Positions 1 through 7,309 of a stretch of 64,000 nucleotides of DNA are shown one piece after another (the first letter of the stretch is position 1; each line of letters opens with the position of its first letter). This DNA comes from RGIG8775 sp045128735 (GTDB taxonomy: Bacteria; Bacillota; Clostridia; Oscillospirales; CAG-272): contig JBGVRT010000017.1 in NCBI GenBank assembly GCA_045128735.1, forward strand, positions 1 through 64,000, read 5' to 3'. Both the position numbers and the translations under genes were made by a program. The notes under the pieces were generated by a model. That model searched no databases, was not told the origin of the DNA, and worked only from the letters and a program-made list of their open reading frames with translations.

Positions 1-60
1 TGTCGTATTGCGCCCTGCTATGTTCGCACAAGCCTTGGTGCGTAAGGGGCGAAGCCTCTT
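1..60. repeat. Fragment of the dispersed intergenic repeat family
   Basis: No gene is seen here. Bases 19-34 (TATGTTCGCACAAGCC) match a module that recurs near 9709 and, inverted, near 58233. Bases 44-60 form a small hairpin (AAGGGGC / GCCTCTT), and AGCACC / GGTGCT at 64-79 forms a second one at the 3' end of the rubrerythrin gene. Neither hairpin has a clear U tract. The element is cut by the window edge. Confidence 0.5.
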
Positions 61-78
61 GCCAGCACCGGCAGGTGC

Positions 79-669
79 TTACGCCTTGAAGTATCTGTTA
101 AGAAGTCCCTCAAGAGCCTTGCCGTGACGAGCTTCGTCGCGTGCCATTTCATGTACTGTATCGTGGATTGCGTCGAGTCCGTTCTTCTTTGCGCATGCGG
201 CAAGGTCGAACTTACCTGCTGTTGCGCCGTACTCGCAGTCAACTCTCCAAGAAAGGTTATCTCTGGTTGTAGCCTTCATATTAGGCTCGAGTGTACCGCC
301 GAGGAGCTCAGCGAACTTTGCTGCGTGCTCTGCTTCCTCATAAGCTGCCTTCTCCCAATAGAGACCGATTTCGGGATAGCCCTCTCTGTGAGCGATGCGT
401 GCCATGCAGAGGTACATACCAACCTCGGAGCACTCGCCGTGGAAGTTAGCCATAAGCTGCTCAAGGATATAAGCCTTATCCTCTTCCGAGATATCGGGGT
501 TATTCTTTACTGTCTTTTCATAGATACCGAACTCGTGCTCTGCTGCAAGCTTTGTGTTCTCCATTACCTTGAACTTTGTTCCGGAAACCTTACATACAGG
601 GCAAGCAAATCCCTCGGGAATTTCACCCTCATGAACATAACCGCATACGGGGCAAACGTACTTTTTCAT
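79..669 (-). CDS. Reverse rubrerythrin (N-terminal rubredoxin + ferritin-like diiron domain)
   Basis: 196 aa. An N-terminal rubredoxin-type iron site (CPVCGY near residue 7, CPVCK near 24) is followed by a four-helix ferritin-like domain with carboxylate/His motifs (E-x2-E in the NFHGECSE region, YEEAEHA, DEARHG). Domain order is opposite to classical rubrerythrin, as in the clostridial reverse rubrerythrins that reduce hydrogen peroxide and oxygen. ATG at 669 is chosen over the TTG two codons upstream because AGGAGG sits 7 nt before it. It lies 40 nt downstream of the Rrf2 gene on the same strand, so the two are probably co-transcribed as an oxidative-stress or iron-responsive unit. Confidence 0.9.
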   Translation of the reverse strand: MKKYVCPVCGYVHEGEIPEGFACPVCKVSGTKFKVMENTKLAAEHEFGIYEKTVKNNPDISEEDKAYILEQLMANFHGECSEVGMYLCMARIAHREGYPEIGLYWEKAAYEEAEHAAKFAELLGGTLEPNMKATTRDNLSWRVDCEYGATAGKFDLAACAKKNGLDAIHDTVHEMARDEARHGKALEGLLNRYFKA

Positions 670-708
670 AATCAATCCTCCTGAATTTATGATTATTTTT
701 AATATTTT

Positions 709-1110
709 TTATATTACGGACGCTATGGTGATATTCTCGAGTCTTTTTACGATATCTCCGTTTATAGCGTCGAATATTAAATGTATTTTGCAGGCGCTTT
801 TATTTTCGCCCTGCTTTGAGCATATGTGCTCGCTTGACAGGCACTTGGAAATTGCTATTTCGCCGTCGATAAGCTCAATAACGTCCTTAAGGGTTATTTC
901 CTCGGGGACTCTTGCAAGCTTATAGCCGCCGTTAGCTCCTTTTTGCGAGCAAACTATCTCTCCCAAGACGAGCTTTCGGAGTATCTTAAGCGCGAACCTT
1001 TGAGTGATTCCCGCACTGTCGGCAATAGTATTTGCATCGGCAAGTCCTTCACACGATGCAAGCATTGCGACTATTCTCAAGGCATAATCTGCCTCTTGAG
1101 TTATCCTCAT
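709..1110 (-). CDS. Rrf2-family transcriptional regulator, probable Fe-S sensor
   Basis: 133 aa with the typical Rrf2 start (MRITQEADYALRIV) and a winged helix over about residues 1-80 (TQRFALKILRKL recognition region, GANGGY wing). Three cysteines in KCLSSEHIC and SAC (C-x6-C-x9-C spacing) sit where IscR, NsrR and RsrR bind an Fe-S cluster, so cluster sensing is plausible but inferred. It is first gene of the pair with reverse rubrerythrin. A sigma-A promoter (1152-1180) and an inverted repeat over the likely transcription start (1129-1147) point to autoregulation. Confidence 0.88.
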   Translation of the reverse strand: MRITQEADYALRIVAMLASCEGLADANTIADSAGITQRFALKILRKLVLGEIVCSQKGANGGYKLARVPEEITLKDVIELIDGEIAISKCLSSEHICSKQGENKSACKIHLIFDAINGDIVKRLENITIASVI

Positions 1111-1128
1111 TTTCTCGCCTCCTCAATT

Positions 1129-1147
1129 GTATACCTTTTTGGTACAC
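1129..1147 (-). promoter_or_regulatory. Candidate Rrf2 operator
   Basis: Inverted repeat GTATACC-N5-GGTACAC, six of seven arm positions paired. It lies just downstream of the -10 box and covers the expected +1 of the Rrf2/rubrerythrin transcript, the expected place for an autorepressor site. Confidence 0.55.
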
Positions 1148-1151
1148 TTTG

Positions 1152-1180
1152 ATTATACACTATAAAAAAGCGTTTGTCAA
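1152..1180 (-). promoter_or_regulatory. Sigma-A promoter of the Rrf2/rubrerythrin operon
   Basis: On the minus strand TTGACA (1180-1175), 17 nt spacer, TATAAT (1157-1152). Both hexamers are perfect matches to consensus. Confidence 0.8.
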
Positions 1181-1196
1181 TAGTTTTTTGAAAAAA

Positions 1197-1580
1197 TTAT
1201 TTTATATTTTTTATTCCATCTGCGTAAAATTCGGCAAAAAGCTCCTTTGCCTCCCTCAAGCGCCTGTAAACGGTACGCTCGTCCATATATTTTTCGGTAG
1301 CAAAACGGCGCACGCGCCAGGCAATTTCGTTCTTTTTAAGAGGTCTGTTTGCGTATCTGAAATAGACCGCACGCACAGCCTCCGCTGTTTCGGCACGGTG
1401 GCTATACTCAAGTGCCTGAAGTGTCTGATAGACCGCCACAAGCTCAGCCGCTTGTTTTTTACCCACGGTTGCGCCAAGTGCGATATTACATATATCGAAT
1501 ATATCGAGCCCGCTTTTATCGTATCCGTAGCGTGCGTATTTGCGGAACGCCGACACGGGATTTGGATTTTCCTTATTCAT
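1197..1580 (-). CDS. Unknown small HTH-containing protein
   Basis: 127 aa, family not recognised. The C-terminal half (about residues 70-115, with NEIAWRVRRF and DERTVYRRLREAKELF) looks like a sigma region 4 or RinA-type helix-turn-helix; the N-terminal half is helical. The start has a good RBS (GAGGAG, 6 nt before ATG). Its promoter is very strong and carries a perfect 12-bp palindrome in the -35/-10 spacer plus a second inverted repeat in the 5' UTR, so it is tightly regulated. The gene is divergent from an HPr-like gene. Confidence 0.75.
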   Translation of the reverse strand: MNKENPNPVSAFRKYARYGYDKSGLDIFDICNIALGATVGKKQAAELVAVYQTLQALEYSHRAETAEAVRAVYFRYANRPLKKNEIAWRVRRFATEKYMDERTVYRRLREAKELFAEFYADGIKNIK

Positions 1581-1590
1581 ATTACTCCTC

Positions 1591-1610
1591 TTTTGTAATT
1601 CTTTACAAAA
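1591..1610. promoter_or_regulatory. Inverted repeat in the 5' UTR of the 1197-1580 gene
   Basis: Perfect TTTTGTAA-TTCT-TTACAAAA (8 bp arms, 4 bp loop) between the -10 box and the RBS; candidate operator or UTR hairpin. Confidence 0.5.
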
Positions 1611-1612
1611 AA

Positions 1613-1641
1613 ATTATAGAACAATTGTTCAGATTTGTCAA
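1613..1641 (-). promoter_or_regulatory. Promoter with LexA-like palindrome in the spacer
   Basis: Minus strand: TTGACA (1641-1636), 17 nt, TATAAT (1618-1613). The spacer holds GAACAATTGTTC (1619-1630), a perfect palindrome fitting GAAC-N4-GTTC, the core of Gram-positive LexA (SOS) boxes. The match is direct; LexA binding is inferred. Confidence 0.65.
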
Positions 1642-1659
1642 GTATTTTGAAGAAAAATA

Positions 1660-1688
1660 TTGACAAAATAGGGATTTATCGGTATAAT
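1660..1688 (+). promoter_or_regulatory. Sigma-A promoter of the HPr-like gene
   Basis: TTGACA (1660-1665), 17 nt spacer, TATAAT (1683-1688), 34 nt before the ATG. Confidence 0.75.
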
Positions 1689-1722
1689 AAGATTGTAGAG
1701 TTTTTTATGAAAGGAGATCGTT

Positions 1723-1959
1723 ATGAAAACAACTACAACAAACATCAAGCTTGCTACAATTTCCGACGTTCGTGATTTTGTAAACGCCGTTGCGGCGTTT
1801 GAGGACGAAATCGACCTTCAGTCGGGTCGTTACGTCGTTGACGGAAAATCAATTATGGGTATTTTCAGCCTTGACCTTCTCTCCCCCATCAAGCTTACGG
1901 TCTACTCCGACAAGCCCGAGGAGCTTTTGGGGAAGATCGGGAAATTCATTGTTGAATAA
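1723..1959 (+). CDS. HPr-like protein lacking the phosphorylatable histidine
   Basis: 78 aa. The second half matches the HPr fold well (VDGKSIMGIFSLDL is the family's Ser46 region), but the N-terminal active-site loop normally reading GLHARPA is absent and there is no histidine there. It therefore cannot act as a standard PTS phosphocarrier; a regulatory or structural HPr-like role is possible. RBS AAAGGAG precedes the ATG. It is convergent with, and directly abuts, the following minus-strand gene. Confidence 0.7.
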   Translation: MKTTTTNIKLATISDVRDFVNAVAAFEDEIDLQSGRYVVDGKSIMGIFSLDLLSPIKLTVYSDKPEELLGKIGKFIVE

Positions 1960-2715
1960 TCAGACAATACGATAAACGACCTTACGTTCGCTCTGCTTTT
2001 CGCGCTCTATGACACCAAGCTGTAGGAGAGCGCGAAGCCCGGCGGACACTCCTTTTTTTCGGAGTCCCGTGGCCTTTTCAAAGTCCTTCTGACGGAACTC
2101 ACGAGGCAGGTCGCAGGGCAAAAAGAATTCTGCCGCCGCTTCCCTGCTGTCAATAGTCACCACGTCGAAAAGCTCCTTAGGGATGCGGTCGATTTTGGTG
2201 GCTTTTTTCTTTTTGTCCTCGCCAAGCCCATCGAGCAACTTATACTCGTCAACTTCAAGCATTACCGCTTTAAGCGCAATTCTGTCAAAGTCAATAATCT
2301 GCGCGATCCACATCAGCTCGCGAAGCATTTTATTTTTAGGGTGCGATACACCAAAGCGCTTGGGATCGCTCATATCGCCGCTTTCGGAGTCCACCCAGGT
2401 AAGCTGCTTTTTGATCACTATGGGGCAAATTATATTTATCTTTTTGTCGGTGTCCTCTATGTACGAGGGTATTTTCTTTTTCAGCGGGTAAAAACCGCCT
2501 GTCTGTATCTCGAATATTTCGTTTTCTGTGGCGGCATCGGCAACAAAGCCGCCCTGTTTTACCTCGTGCAGGCTCTCGTCGCCGCAAAAGTATTTTTTCA
2601 GCACAAGGTGTAATATTTTTTCTTTATAGGTTCCGATTCCGCTTCGCTCGTGCACCTTGTTTACAGTTTCACGGCAAATTTCGGAAAATCTGTTTTTTTC
2701 TGCCTCGCTTATCAT
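1960..2715 (-). CDS. PD-(D/E)XK-like protein with C-terminal winged helix
   Basis: 251 aa. Residues about 30-110 carry a nuclease-like core: KEKILHLVLKKYF helix, HEVK at 50-53, then D60-x8-E69-I-Q71 (FEIQTG), resembling the acidic pair of PD-(D/E)XK enzymes with Gln in place of the final Lys. Residues about 205-250 (FRQKDFEKATGLRKKGVSAGLRALLQLGVIE) form a winged-helix-like segment. ATG at 2715 is chosen over 2757 because AAGGAG lies 5 nt upstream. No family name is recognised; nuclease or restriction-type regulator is an inference. The stop overlaps nothing but abuts the HPr-like gene. Confidence 0.65.
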   Translation of the reverse strand: MISEAEKNRFSEICRETVNKVHERSGIGTYKEKILHLVLKKYFCGDESLHEVKQGGFVADAATENEIFEIQTGGFYPLKKKIPSYIEDTDKKINIICPIVIKKQLTWVDSESGDMSDPKRFGVSHPKNKMLRELMWIAQIIDFDRIALKAVMLEVDEYKLLDGLGEDKKKKATKIDRIPKELFDVVTIDSREAAAEFFLPCDLPREFRQKDFEKATGLRKKGVSAGLRALLQLGVIEREKQSERKVVYRIV

Positions 2716-2873
2716 ATTATCTCCTTTTTCCAAGCGTATGAAAAAGTCACATTTCACATATATTATAACATATCCGACCTCGATTGCGCAAGATAAAAAA
2801 TTGGATTTGCAAATTAAAATTGTTACACATTAAAATATTTATCCCTGCAAACATTAATAAGGCGCAAGCAAAA

Positions 2874-2897
2874 GGCAGTCTGCATCGCAAGACTGCC
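2874..2897. other. Hairpin upstream of spoIVB
   Basis: GGCAGTCT-N8-AGACTGCC, perfect 8-bp stem 24 nt before the spoIVB start. On the minus strand it is followed by TTTTGC, so it might be a weak terminator, but no minus-strand gene ends here. Confidence 0.45.
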
Positions 2898-2920
2898 AAA
2901 TAAAACAAGGAAGATCGGCA

Positions 2921-4120
2921 ATGAAATTATTTACAAACAAAATTCTCAAACGTATCTCGGTGCTTACGCTGTCACTTCTTATACTGCTTGTCGGTATCCT
3001 CGGAGTTTACGACTACGTAATACCCGACAGGGTTTCTTATTTTGAGGGCGGAGAGCTTCCCGTATTTATGTACGCGGAGGCATCGTCCTTAAAATTTGAG
3101 GACAGCGACGCGACAGCCTGCGCCGAATACAAGCTTTTTGACCTTCTGCCGCTTAAGACCGTAGAGCTGAGCGCCTACAAGGAGATAAAGCTTATACCGG
3201 GAGGTATGCCCTTTGGTGTAAAATTCTTCACCGACGGTATTCTTGTGGCGGGATTTTGCGATGTGGAAACAGTGGGCGGCAAAGACAATCCCGCAAAGAA
3301 CGCGGGGCTTAAGACGGGAGACCTTATAACTCATATAAACGGCAAAACCGCGTCGGGAACTGCCGACCTGAGCAATGTCGTTGAAGCCTGCAACGGAGCT
3401 GAAATAACGCTTACCTATCTGCGTGGCGAGGAGTCTCACAGTCTCTGTCTGACACCGCAAAAGAGCAAAAGCGACGGAAAGTACAAAACCGGACTTATGA
3501 TACGCGACAGCGGCGCGGGAATCGGAACGGTAAGCTTTATCGTACCCGACAGCGGGCTTTTTGCAGGACTTGGGCACGGCATATGCGACACCGAAAACGG
3601 CTCACTTATCCCCATTCGCCGCGGTGCGGTTATTGACGTGACCATAAGCGGTATTGAAAAGGGACAAAGCGGTGCGCCGGGTGAGATAAAGGGCTTTTTC
3701 AACCGCGAAAAGCTTGGTTCAATGATAAAAAACACCGATTGCGGAGTTTTCGGAGTGTTCACCTCACTGCCGCAAAACCCCCTCTCCCCCGCCCTGCCTA
3801 TCGGACTTAAGGGTGAGCTTAGGGAGGGCGAAGCCACAATATTCTGTACTCTCGACGACACGGGAATGCACGCCTACACCGTGAACATTTCGGGCATCAA
3901 CAGGAACGCCGACGGCGGAAAATGCTTCAGCGTAAAGGTTACAGACCCTGCCCTGCTTGAAAAAACGGGAGGCATTATTCAGGGAATGAGCGGCTCACCC
4001 ATTATCCAGAACGGCAAGCTCGTCGGTGCTGTGACCCACGTGCTTGTAAACGACCCGACCAAGGGCTACGGCATATTTATTGAAAATATGCTGAGCCAAA
4101 TAGGAGATTTGGCATCGTAA
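2921..4120 (+). CDS. spoIVB: SpoIVB-type S55 serine peptidase, sporulation
   Basis: 399 aa. An N-terminal membrane anchor (about residues 11-32), a PDZ domain (about 115-185, with NAGLKTGDLITHING), and an S55 peptidase domain with the catalytic His in GLGHGI (H219) and Ser in QGMSGSP (357-359). In Bacillus this protease is secreted from the forespore and cleaves SpoIVFA to activate pro-sigmaK processing, so it marks an endospore former. Neither recN nor spo0A, its usual neighbours, is adjacent. The last codons and stop lie inside a 30-bp direct repeat that recurs at 8139. Confidence 0.93.
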   Translation: MKLFTNKILKRISVLTLSLLILLVGILGVYDYVIPDRVSYFEGGELPVFMYAEASSLKFEDSDATACAEYKLFDLLPLKTVELSAYKEIKLIPGGMPFGVKFFTDGILVAGFCDVETVGGKDNPAKNAGLKTGDLITHINGKTASGTADLSNVVEACNGAEITLTYLRGEESHSLCLTPQKSKSDGKYKTGLMIRDSGAGIGTVSFIVPDSGLFAGLGHGICDTENGSLIPIRRGAVIDVTISGIEKGQSGAPGEIKGFFNREKLGSMIKNTDCGVFGVFTSLPQNPLSPALPIGLKGELREGEATIFCTLDDTGMHAYTVNISGINRNADGGKCFSVKVTDPALLEKTGGIIQGMSGSPIIQNGKLVGAVTHVLVNDPTKGYGIFIENMLSQIGDLAS

Positions 4121-4135
4121 TCAAAAAGGCAATAT
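4106..4135 (+). repeat. Left direct repeat bounding the glycyl radical enzyme cassette
   Basis: Covers the last codons and stop of spoIVB and the start of its terminator. It matches 8139-8168 at 29 of 30 positions, with a perfect 23-bp core (4113-4135 = 8146-8168). Confidence 0.85.
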
Positions 4136-4162
4136 CATTCCAAAGCGGTTTGATATTGCCTT
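4126..4162. terminator. Bidirectional terminator between spoIVB and the AraC gene
   Basis: AAGGCAATATCA / TGATATTGCCTT, 12-bp perfect stem, with T tracts on both strands. Its left arm lies partly in the direct repeat. Confidence 0.85.
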
Positions 4163-4165
4163 TTC

Positions 4166-4933
4166 TTATGTATTTACATATTTTCCGGGCGAAACTCCTA
4201 CACGTTTGAAAAACTCCCGCGAAAAATGACATGGCTCGGCATATCCGCAAAGAGCAGACACCTCTGTAACCGAAAAATCACCAAAAGACAGCAATGTTTT
4301 TGCGTACTCGATCCGCTTTTGTATGATGTATTCCTTTGGAGAAACGCCAAAGGTGTTCAAAAACAACCGTCTGAAATACACCTCGCTGACACCACAAAGA
4401 GCCGCAAGACGGGGAATGCTGATTCCTTTTTCCGCAAAAGACCGCTCGATCTCCTGTATAGCGGGTGCAAGCAATGAACGATGCTCACCCGACGCATATT
4501 GTTTGCTTACTTCCTTTTGCATTTGGTAGATAGCATCGTAGAGCGTGTGCATTGCGAGAATATTTGCGTAATCGCTCTTGCTTCTCCATGCATCACACGC
4601 TGCCTTGAAATTGTGAAAAAGCGCTTCTGTGTTTCTAAAGGAAACAGAAAAAGGCTTATCACAAAATTCCGAGTCAAAATTGATTGCATAACAACCGCCT
4701 ATTTGATGCGTCTCTACGTGATAAGACGAGCCCTTTGGCAAATAGAAAAGGGTATTCCCCTCGGTTCTCAAGACATATCCGTCATCAAACACGTAATCTC
4801 TTACGACCTTCGTATCGTTCAGGACAAGTCCGTGAAACGGTCGGTTCTTGTGGATGTGCTTACCTGTATTGGGGGCAACGTACACCGCGGCACCGATTTC
4901 CGTAATGATTACTTTTTCCCAACACTTATTCAT
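4166..4933 (-). CDS. AraC-family regulator, divergent from the glycyl radical enzyme
   Basis: 255 aa. N-terminal cupin-like sensing half (GKHIHKNRPFHGL, LPKGSSYHVE) and a C-terminal double HTH (IPRLAALCGVSEVYFRRLF and VTEVSALCGYAEPCHFSREF, ending SPGKYV). ATG at 4933 is preferred: GAGGTGA lies just upstream and the longer frame runs into the divergent promoters. Likely activates the divergent glycyl radical enzyme operon in response to its substrate, which is not known. Confidence 0.88.
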   Translation of the reverse strand: MNKCWEKVIITEIGAAVYVAPNTGKHIHKNRPFHGLVLNDTKVVRDYVFDDGYVLRTEGNTLFYLPKGSSYHVETHQIGGCYAINFDSEFCDKPFSVSFRNTEALFHNFKAACDAWRSKSDYANILAMHTLYDAIYQMQKEVSKQYASGEHRSLLAPAIQEIERSFAEKGISIPRLAALCGVSEVYFRRLFLNTFGVSPKEYIIQKRIEYAKTLLSFGDFSVTEVSALCGYAEPCHFSREFFKRVGVSPGKYVNT

Positions 4934-4951
4934 TTCTATCACCTCAGATAT

Positions 4952-4980
4952 ATTATATAATATTGTTTCGATTTCGTCAA
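4952..4980 (-). promoter_or_regulatory. Promoter of the AraC-type gene
   Basis: Minus strand TTGACG (4980-4975), 17 nt, TATAAT (4957-4952), 18 nt from the chosen start. Confidence 0.65.
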
Positions 4981-4997
4981 GTGTTTTGCTTTTTACA

Positions 4998-5026
4998 TTT
5001 ACAAAAATAAACAAAAATGATATAAT
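4998..5026 (+). promoter_or_regulatory. Promoter of the glycyl radical enzyme operon
   Basis: TTTACA (4998-5003), 17 nt spacer, TATAAT (5021-5026). The back-to-back promoters leave about 20 bp between the two -35 boxes, room for a shared AraC site. Confidence 0.65.
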
Positions 5027-5065
5027 CTACTCACGATTACGATGAATTGCGGAGGAAGTTTCAAT

Positions 5066-7309
5066 ATGAAGCTTATACCCAAACAGGATTATGATTATCT
5101 GATCAACAAATATCACGATACAAAAAAACCGTTTGACCCTTACAAAAGACGGGCTTACCACGGATACGATTACGACAAAAGCACAGGACTTTCCGACGAA
5201 GAGATCTTTGAAGGATTGTCGGTGCTTGAAAAGGAATTCAAAGAGCTTCCACATTCCGTCGCAAAAGCCAAGGCAATCGAATATGTTTTGAAAAACACAA
5301 GAATCGATGTAAATGAGCATGATTATTTTATAGGTATCTATACTTGGAATCAAGCAATTAAAGCTACAACACTCTCAAAGTGGAAAGAGCAAGTATTTAC
5401 ACAAAGACTGTCAGAAATTGACGAAACCATGAAGGCGCTTAATCGCTCGGGGGCTGTCTCAATATGGCCCGATTTTGATCACGTCGTTCCCGACTGGGAA
5501 TCTATTATGAATTTAGGCTTTGTTGGAATACGCCAACGTGCAAGAGAATACCGCGCCATGCAGGAATCGAAGCAACCACTCTCATCTGAGGAGCAATCCT
5601 TTTTTGACGGAATCGAGATAGAATACACAGCCATTATAGATTTCATTGACCGCTTGTACCGCTATGCCGCAAAGAAAAATCATTCCAAGGCGGCACGGCA
5701 AACTAATTGCTTACTTCATTTGAGAGATGGTGCACCAACAGATATTTATGAGGCGATGCAGCTGATCTTTATATTCTTTATGGTATCCGAGTCGGTCGAT
5801 TTATATCAGGTCAGATCTCTCGGCAACGGGCTTGATTATACTCTTTATCCTTTTTATAAAAACGATCTCTTAACACAAAAATACACTCGTGATGAGATCA
5901 AGGAATTTTTAGCGTATTTCCTTATGCAGTGGTCTTCCATAGGAAATTACTGGGGTCAGCCCTTCTATCTTGGAGGAACGGCAGAGGACGGAGCTTCTTT
6001 AATAAACCCACTATCGCATGATATTATCGACGTATACCGTGATTTAGGAATTTACAATCCAAAAATTCAAATCAAGTATAACAAAAATACGCCTCTTGAT
6101 TTTACAAACAAGGTGTTGGATATGATACGCTCGGGGCAAAGCAGCTTCGTCTTTTGCTGTGAGCCCGGCATGTGGCAGGCAGTGATGAGCTATGGTGCAA
6201 GCTTTGATGAAGCTCGGACCATGGATATCCGAGGTTGCTATGAGACCGGAGTTCGCGCAAATGAAGTCAGCACGGCAACAGGATACGTAAATCCGCTGAA
6301 AGCCGTTGTTTTGACTCTGCATAACGGATTTGACCCGCTGACCAAAAAGCAGATCGGCGTTTACACGGGAGACGTTTCTGAATTTGTAAATTTTGGGGAT
6401 TTTTATAAGGCATTCCTTTCACAATACGGACATTTGATTGAGGAAACAATACGCTGTGCCAATGCATATGATCCCTATATGGCTTATATAAATCCGTCAT
6501 CCATGTATTCGGCGACCATTAAAACCTCTTTGGAAAATGCTCGCGACGGATATGGCGGAGGAGTGAAATTCAATAATAGTGCAGTGCTCAACTGTGGACT
6601 TGGTACAGCGGTGGATGCCATTATGGCAATATATGAAATTGTTTATGAAAAGAACATTATCTCTCTTGAGGAATTCAAAACAATTCTGGATCAAAACTGG
6701 GAGGGACACGATATACTTCGCCTCAATGCATTGAAATCAAAAAGAAAATACGGAACAAACGATGCCATTACCGATGCTTATGCCGCAGAAATATCAAAAT
6801 TTTTCTGTGACAGAGTAAACGGCAGAAAAAATGGACGCGGTGGCGTTTATAAGGCGACTTTGCATTCAGCCATGCAGTTTGTGTGGCATGGAGAAAAAAC
6901 CGAAGCAACTCCTGACGGGCGTAGGATGGGAGATGAGATATCAAAGAATGCCTCCCCCACTCCCGGCATGGACAGAAACGGCGTAACGTCATTGATTCAT
7001 TCCGCCTTGAAGCTGAAGCCTTCGTCTTATCCCGAAAGCTTTTGCCTTGATTTGATGCTTCATCCTTCAGCAACCGAAGGAGACGAAGGACTTACGGCGA
7101 TGAGATCTCTTTTGGATGTATATACAGAAAATGGCGGTATGAGCCTACAGTTTAACGTTTTGAACGCGAAAATCCTGAGAGAGGCACAAAAGGCTCCCGA
7201 AAAATATAAAAACCTACAAATACGTGTGTGCGGCTGGAACGTTCTCTGGAACAACCTCAGCCGCTCTGAACAGGATGCCTATATTTTAAGAGCGGAGAGT
7301 ATACAGTAA
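5066..7309 (+). CDS. Glycyl radical enzyme, unassigned subfamily
   Basis: 747 aa, a little shorter than the usual 780-850. The thiyl-radical motif is RGCYETG (Cys391, Glu393), i.e. the G-C-x-E arrangement found in eliminases and decarboxylases of the family (glycerol/diol dehydratases, choline lyase) and not the Cys-Cys of pyruvate formate-lyase. The C-terminal glycyl motif is RVCGW (Gly723), unusual in having Cys-Gly-Trp where Ala/Ser-Gly-Tyr is common. ATG 5066 is chosen for its GGAGG; the in-frame ATG at 5042 has no RBS. It overlaps its activase by one base. No microcompartment shell genes are near, so the substrate cannot be inferred from context. Codon use looks more A/T-rich than in neighbouring genes. 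Confidence 0.88.
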   Translation: MKLIPKQDYDYLINKYHDTKKPFDPYKRRAYHGYDYDKSTGLSDEEIFEGLSVLEKEFKELPHSVAKAKAIEYVLKNTRIDVNEHDYFIGIYTWNQAIKATTLSKWKEQVFTQRLSEIDETMKALNRSGAVSIWPDFDHVVPDWESIMNLGFVGIRQRAREYRAMQESKQPLSSEEQSFFDGIEIEYTAIIDFIDRLYRYAAKKNHSKAARQTNCLLHLRDGAPTDIYEAMQLIFIFFMVSESVDLYQVRSLGNGLDYTLYPFYKNDLLTQKYTRDEIKEFLAYFLMQWSSIGNYWGQPFYLGGTAEDGASLINPLSHDIIDVYRDLGIYNPKIQIKYNKNTPLDFTNKVLDMIRSGQSSFVFCCEPGMWQAVMSYGASFDEARTMDIRGCYETGVRANEVSTATGYVNPLKAVVLTLHNGFDPLTKKQIGVYTGDVSEFVNFGDFYKAFLSQYGHLIEETIRCANAYDPYMAYINPSSMYSATIKTSLENARDGYGGGVKFNNSAVLNCGLGTAVDAIMAIYEIVYEKNIISLEEFKTILDQNWEGHDILRLNALKSKRKYGTNDAITDAYAAEISKFFCDRVNGRKNGRGGVYKATLHSAMQFVWHGEKTEATPDGRRMGDEISKNASPTPGMDRNGVTSLIHSALKLKPSSYPESFCLDLMLHPSATEGDEGLTAMRSLLDVYTENGGMSLQFNVLNAKILREAQKAPEKYKNLQIRVCGWNVLWNNLSRSEQDAYILRAESIQ

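Noticed and set aside
2874..2897. spoIVB upstream hairpin as an attenuator
   Set aside because: No T tract on the plus strand and no leader peptide; left as an unexplained hairpin.
5042..5065. Upstream ATG of the glycyl radical enzyme
   Set aside because: It has no RBS, and the GGAGG inside this stretch serves the ATG at 5066.
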